A stretch of DNA of 9,891 nucleotides from Candidatus Hydrogenedentota bacterium (GTDB taxonomy: Bacteria; Hydrogenedentota; Hydrogenedentia; Hydrogenedentales; CAITNO01), in assembly GCA_903822375.1 (NCBI GenBank), contig CAIJOU010000627.1, positions 1-9,891 on the forward strand. Direction: 5' to 3'. A model generated the notes under the pieces. The model was not told the DNA's origin, did no database searches, and worked only from the letters and a program-made list of their open reading frames with translations. The position numbers and the translations under genes are program-made. Below are positions 7,024 through 9,891 of the stretch, in pieces (positions within the stretch are counted from its first letter, which is position 1; each line of letters begins with the position of its first letter).

Positions 7024-7045
7024 GGGGGGGGCGAGGGGGGGGCGA
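7024..7045. repeat. Tandem G8 tracts, possible quadruplex
   Basis: The 11-mer GGGGGGGGCGA occurs twice in tandem (7024-7034 and 7035-7045). Two runs of eight guanines supply four G-tracts, enough for a quadruplex on the + strand. Two T-runs (8 and 6 bases) follow within 70 bp. It may also be a hypermutable or sequencing-sensitive run. Confidence 0.6.
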
Positions 7046-7112
7046 GGTCATTCCAATGGTGACGATGACACCCACTTACCGGGCGCGGATTTTTTTTGTG
7101 ATTTTTTGGAAT

Positions 7113-7171
7113 CGCCAACGGTGAGCCGGTGATGGCGGACAGGAGAACGCAGCCCCCCTCGGCTGCCTGTC
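7113..7171. other. Two adjacent compound hairpins
   Basis: First, CGCCA (7113-7117) pairs with TGGCG (7133-7137) around an inner CGG/CCG stem with loop TGAG. Directly after it, GACAG (7138-7142) pairs with CTGTC (7167-7171) and, past a 6-nt bulge, GCAGCC (7149-7154) pairs with GGCTGC (7161-7166). No T-run follows. The stretch lies between the T-rich run at 7090-7107 and the first small-RNA-like repeat, in DNA without a convincing gene. Confidence 0.35.
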
Positions 7172-7250
7172 TACAAGCTGGCTGGTGATGCAATGCTCAA
7201 AAGAGGGATTTTCTCCTAACCCTGAAACCGCATTCCATTCGCGGTCCTAA

Positions 7251-7385
7251 GATTTGTATTGCGCTAAAATCCTAGGGCGAGTATGCTGTTTAATGTGCTA
7301 GGGGTCCTACCCGAGTCCCCATTCCCCTACCCTCCCCCGGCACTGCCCTAGCTGGTCAACCAACACCCGCTGGGGCTTCCTTTTG
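7251..7385 (+). ncRNA. Small-RNA-like repeat unit, copy A
   Basis: First of two diverged direct copies. A promoter-like TTGCGC (7259-7264) and TATGCT (7282-7287) with a 17-bp spacer are followed by the shared box AATGTGCTAGGGG (7292-7304) near the expected transcript start. The unit ends in a hairpin CCCTAGC (7346-7352) with GCTGGGG (7369-7375), capped by TGG/CCA, and then CTTCCTTTTG. The transcript would be about 90 nt. About 73% of the first 60 bases match copy B, and stem positions differ in a pair-preserving way. No RNA family is recognised. Promoter and hairpin are seen; expression is an inference. Confidence 0.45.
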
Positions 7386-7490
7386 CGGCGCCGTCGCGCC
7401 AGGATGCCCTGAGAGGAACGACCACCTCGTCGGCCTTGTGATGAGATGCCCGACGCAGGCTGCACTGGTAGGCTGGGGTTTCCTTCTAGA

Positions 7491-7621
7491 GATTGGTCTT
7501 GCGTTAAAAGTCTGGGGTGAGTATGATTTTCAATGTGCTAGGGGGCCTCTCTGGTCCTCCATGTCTCTGCCCCCGGCACTGCCCCGGTTGGTCATCGTAT
7601 ACCCGCCGGGGCTTCCTGTTG
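7491..7621 (+). ncRNA. Small-RNA-like repeat unit, copy B
   Basis: Second copy, offset by exactly 240 bp from copy A over its first 60 bases (236 bp after a 4-nt gap). TTGCGT (7499-7504) and TATGAT (7522-7527), with a 17-bp spacer, make a better sigma70 promoter than in copy A. The box AATGTGCTAGGGG recurs at 7532-7544. The end hairpin pairs CCCCGGT (7582-7588) with GCCGGGG (7605-7611), with a possible inner GGT/ACC, and is followed by CTTCCTGTTG. An alternative partner for the right arm is CCCCGGC at 7571-7577. The promoter and the 3' hairpin are the best kept parts, as expected for a transcribed RNA; no reading frame is shared. Confidence 0.45.
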
Positions 7622-8130
7622 TATTGCCTCCCGGCACGACTTGCCAAAACCCACTTGACCGCGCCCAGCGACTTCAGGGATGACACGCCCTGCCCTTGAG
7701 CGGAGCCGGTGCTCCTGCTATCTAGGCGGTGAGGTATACGGAACCCGAGCACATTTACGGAGCATGAAATACAGGCGGCGAGTCATACGGAGTGGAAGAA
7801 GGACTTGGCGGTGGCGCGCATGGAGGCAAGCGGGGGGGCTGCGTCAGGTTCTGTCCGATGAGATGGGCTCCCGGAGATTGGAGCGCCGTCGGCGCATGGC
7901 CGTGTTTGAATGCGTCTATGCGCGCAACGGAATGTCTTCTGCTACGCATTTCCATGCTTGACGTCAGTGTGGTTTACGCCATACTTAGCGCAGACAGATA
8001 ATCGGGCTTAGTCCTGGCCGCGAGCAGGGCAGCCCGCGCGCACAGGTGCGACAACAGTTCCGCAGGGGCATGCGCACTCACTACACGCGCCAATCAGTGC
8101 CGGATGGATTTTCGGGAATCACAGGCAAGA
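7622..8130. other. Stretch without a convincing gene
   Basis: I see no protein gene here. Open frames on both strands are short, rich in Arg, Gly and Pro, and lack ribosome binding sites. A weak promoter-like pair, TTGACG (7958-7963) and CATACT (7980-7985), lies inside, with TGACGTCA (7959-7966) as a palindrome. A reading on the + strand around 7775-7860 gives an SHTEWKKDLAVARM segment that could be a worn protein remnant, but no family is recognised. Confidence 0.5.
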
Positions 8131-8133
8131 GTT

Positions 8134-8173
8134 CTTTACCGAATCTTTACCATAACCTTGCCAGAACTTTACG
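8134..8173 (+). promoter_or_regulatory. Pho-box-like array of four 11-bp repeats
   Basis: CTTTACC (8134-8140), CTTTACC (8145-8151), CCTTGCC (8156-8162) and CTTTACG (8167-8173) are spaced by exactly 4 bp, an 11-bp period. This is the geometry of direct-repeat sites for PhoB/OmpR-family regulators, and the heptamer is close to the cyanobacterial-type Pho box (CTTAACC). The last copy ends 9 bp before TTTAAT (8183-8188), the position at which a Pho box replaces the -35 element. The repeats are seen; phosphate control is an inference. Confidence 0.6.
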
Positions 8174-8182
8174 TGCGTCTGA

Positions 8183-8188
8183 TTTAAT
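8183..8188 (+). promoter_or_regulatory. -10 element downstream of the repeat array
   Basis: TTTAAT matches the sigma70 -10 consensus at five of six positions. There is no good -35 hexamer at the right distance; the last heptamer of the array takes its place, as in activator-dependent promoters. The transcript would carry the receiver remnant and the sensor kinase. Confidence 0.45.
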
Positions 8189-8262
8189 TTCACAGTGGAA
8201 CACAACCCAAACTCAAGCGTGTGCGGCCCGATGGAGACGCATTTGTGCAGTACTATGAGCCG

Positions 8263-8571
8263 ATGGACATACTCGTGGTGGAAGACAACGACAGCGAGCG
8301 GCCCCCCAAAGCTGGTTTTGCTGGACTTGGAGATGCCGGAGCGAATGGTTTTTCCGTGCTCGGTCAAATACGGGCATCGGAGCCGCAGGACGCGCTTACG
8401 CTCACGCCTGTGGTCATCTTCAGTGATTCCCAGGACCCCGGCGACATCGCCAGGAGCTACCGCTGCGGCGCGAACAGCTACCTCATGAAGCCGCTGAGTT
8501 TCTTTGATTTCGATGCCGTTGTGAAAAGCGTCGGCCAATACTGGATGACACACAACAGAATTTTCTCCTAA
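8263..8571 (+). pseudogene. Broken Rcp1-type response regulator receiver
   Basis: A single-domain receiver of the type paired with PAS or phytochrome kinases, normally 140-150 residues. Here the readable frame gives 102. It starts well (MDILVVEDND) and ends well (TPVVIFSDSQ, then GANSYLMKP with the conserved K-P, ending QYWMTHNRIFS). Between them about 45 residues (helix 1 to helix 2) are missing. The phosphoacceptor segment LVLLDLEMPER is present only in the +1 frame (8312-8344, with Asp at 8324-8326). The frame enters after a run of six C at 8302-8307 and returns at AATGGT (8344). The translated product therefore lacks the phosphorylated Asp. Two frameshifts plus a deletion argue for decay over a sequencing error. 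The start has no clear ribosome binding site. Confidence 0.75.
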
Positions 8572-8601
8572 CTCCCAACGCTCACATGAAAGGGTGTCCT
8601 G

Positions 8602-9891
8602 ATGGCCCGGAAATGGGTTGACTTGGAAAGCAAGCGAACCCTGGCGCTCCTGCTGGCGGTGCTTGTCCTCGTGTTTGCCATCGGCGGATACGGGTTCTAC
8701 CGGGTGTCTGAGAAGCGCATCCGCGTCCAAAAGCACGACGAACTGGCGGCCATCGGCGCCTTGAAGGTCAGCCAGATCGTGCAATGGCGGCAGGAGCGGC
8801 GGGACAACGCCTACGTAAACGCCGTAACGCCGCTTTTCAGAAAGGCCGTCACCGCCTGGCTGAAGGATCCCGGCGTTGTAGGGATTCAGGAAGTCTTTCG
8901 GGCACGTTTTGAGATTATCGAGAAAACCTACGGCTATGACGACGCGCTGCTCCTCAGCCTGGACGGACGGGTTCTGCTGGACGTCAAGGACGACTCCCAA
9001 GCGGTGAACGCGGCCACGACGGCGGCCGTCGCGCAGGCGGTTGCGGAAAAGCAGGCGGTGCTTTCGGAGATCTTCCGAGACCCTGCCGGCCACATGCACC
9101 TTGACGCCGTCGCGCCGGTGACCGATGACGACGGGCAACCCATCGCCGTCGTGGTGCTGCGCTGCGGCGCCGCGCAGTTTCTCTATCCGCTCCTCCAGTC
9201 CTGGCCCATTCCCAGCCGGAGCGCCGAGACCCTTCTGGTGCGCAGGGACGGCGACTCCGTCCTCTTTCTCAACGAACTGCGCTTCCAGTCCGGCACCGCG
9301 CTGACAATGCGCTTCCCGATGACCCGGACCGACATCCCGGCCGTGCAGGCGGTCCTGGGGAAACGGGGCCTGTTCGAGGGCAGCGACTACCGCGGCATCA
9401 AGGTGTTCGCGGACTTGCTGGCGGTGCCCGGTTCCAGTTGGTTCATCGTGGCCAAGGTGGACCGTTCCGAGATGCTGGCCGAGGCGAGCTACCGCGCCTG
9501 GGGCAGCACCCTGGTTGTGGCGCTCCTCATCGTGCTCGCCGCGGTGACGATATCCTATGTCTACCGGAATCGGCAGGCTCGCCTTTACCTCGCGCTCCGC
9601 GCATCGGAAGAGGGGAAGCGCGAGGCCCTGCAGGCGCAGCTCAGTTCGGAACTCCGGTATCGCCGTCTCTTCGAGTCGGCGAAAGACGGCATTCTGATCC
9701 TCGACGCCGAGTCGGGCATGGTTGTTGACGTGAATCCGTTCATGCTCGAGATAACAGGCCATTCGAAAGAGGAGTTCCTCCAAAAAAAGGTCTGGGACCT
9801 TGGGTTTCTCAGGAACATTGTCACCAACCAGAACAACTTTGCGGAATTGCAGCAAAAGGAGTATGTCCGCTATGAAGACATGCCGCTGGAA
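8602..9891 (+). CDS. Membrane PAS sensor, probable histidine kinase (3' partial)
   Basis: Open from ATG at 8602 to the window end (430 codons, no stop). A first membrane helix (about residues 13-34) and a second (about 301-322) enclose a periplasmic region of about 265 residues with the look of a double Cache sensor: it opens with a long helix (LAAIGALKVSQIVQWRQERR) and has a strand-rich core with LLLSLDGRVLLD. A short coiled segment follows, then a PAS domain from about 350 (YRRLFESAKDGILILDAESG, then VVDVNPFMLEITGHSKEEFL). The rest, presumably further PAS domains and a HisKA/HATPase kinase core, lies outside the window, so the kinase identity is inferred. GAAAGGG about 8 nt upstream supports the start. 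The broken receiver gene ends 30 bp before it and would share its Pho-box-like promoter. Confidence 0.88.
   Translation, partial: MARKWVDLESKRTLALLLAVLVLVFAIGGYGFYRVSEKRIRVQKHDELAAIGALKVSQIVQWRQERRDNAYVNAVTPLFRKAVTAWLKDPGVVGIQEVFRARFEIIEKTYGYDDALLLSLDGRVLLDVKDDSQAVNAATTAAVAQAVAEKQAVLSEIFRDPAGHMHLDAVAPVTDDDGQPIAVVVLRCGAAQFLYPLLQSWPIPSRSAETLLVRRDGDSVLFLNELRFQSGTALTMRFPMTRTDIPAVQAVLGKRGLFEGSDYRGIKVFADLLAVPGSSWFIVAKVDRSEMLAEASYRAWGSTLVVALLIVLAAVTISYVYRNRQARLYLALRASEEGKREALQAQLSSELRYRRLFESAKDGILILDAESGMVVDVNPFMLEITGHSKEEFLQKKVWDLGFLRNIVTNQNNFAELQQKEYVRYEDMPLE

Noticed and set aside
7680..8001. Possible insertion-sequence remnant
   Set aside because: No terminal inverted repeats, target duplication or recognisable transposase motif could be seen, only short arginine-rich frames.
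7208..8572. Exact 13-mer ATTTTCTCCTAAC at 7208-7220 and at the end of the receiver remnant (8560-8572)
   Set aside because: One 13-base match is expected by chance about once in a window of this size, and the flanks do not align, so it does not show a second receiver remnant.
8119..9855. Long open frame of 578 codons on the minus strand
   Set aside because: It is the antisense shadow of the sensor kinase gene, whose + strand frame has clear PAS and membrane signatures; the frame has no family features.
1..9891. CRISPR array or toxin-antitoxin module
   Set aside because: No regularly spaced identical repeats with unique spacers and no paired small genes with toxin or antitoxin motifs were found; the only periodic repeat is the 11-bp array at 8134-8173.

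Overview
The window is GC-rich bacterial DNA from an unidentified organism. The gene types suggest a free-living or host-associated member of a deep phylum: a cytoplasmic GH2 glycosidase with a jelly-roll-like C-terminal domain, a YkuE-like metallophosphoesterase, a PAS histidine kinase with an Rcp1-type receiver, and phage-integrase-like debris at a tRNA. Such content is common in the Hydrogenedentota, Planctomycetota and Lentisphaerota, but the phylum is an inference only; there is no marker gene.

Left part (1-5427). A gene on the minus strand starts at position 19 and leaves the window. Its start codon lies in one arm of a perfect 12-bp inverted repeat. A divergent + strand cluster follows: an MBL-fold hydrolase (start preferred at 296, preceded by a 17-codon upstream ORF that has the better ribosome binding site), a 1091-residue GH2 glycoside hydrolase, and two tandem small two-helix membrane proteins sharing a cytoplasmic GTLEEVRxxSRL motif. 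The last three are closely spaced and probably co-transcribed. A catabolic role (sugar release plus hydrolysis of an ester or thioester) is plausible but unproven.

Middle (5428-6717). A metallophosphoesterase on the minus strand converges on the last membrane-protein gene with no base between the two stop codons. Its upstream edge runs into a decayed tRNA-Ala(GGC) on the minus strand. The opposite strand of that relic reads, in one open frame, into a short C-terminal fragment that resembles an integrase tail. This looks like a scar of tRNA-targeted integration.

Right-middle (6718-8130). About 1.4 kb without a convincing protein gene, but rich in structure: a 53-nt nested hairpin, two tandem G8 tracts, two adjacent compound hairpins, and two diverged 130-bp direct copies of a unit at a spacing of 240 bp. 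Each unit has a sigma70-like promoter (17-bp spacer) and ends in a hairpin whose stem shows compensatory changes between copies. These are the best candidates for undescribed small RNAs.

Right end (8131-9891). Four heptamers with an exact 11-bp period (Pho-box-like) sit 9 bp upstream of a -10-like hexamer. They precede an Rcp1-type receiver gene broken by an internal deletion and two compensating frameshifts, followed 30 bp later by a membrane-bound PAS sensor kinase that runs off the window. The kinase thus seems to have lost its neighbouring receiver partner.
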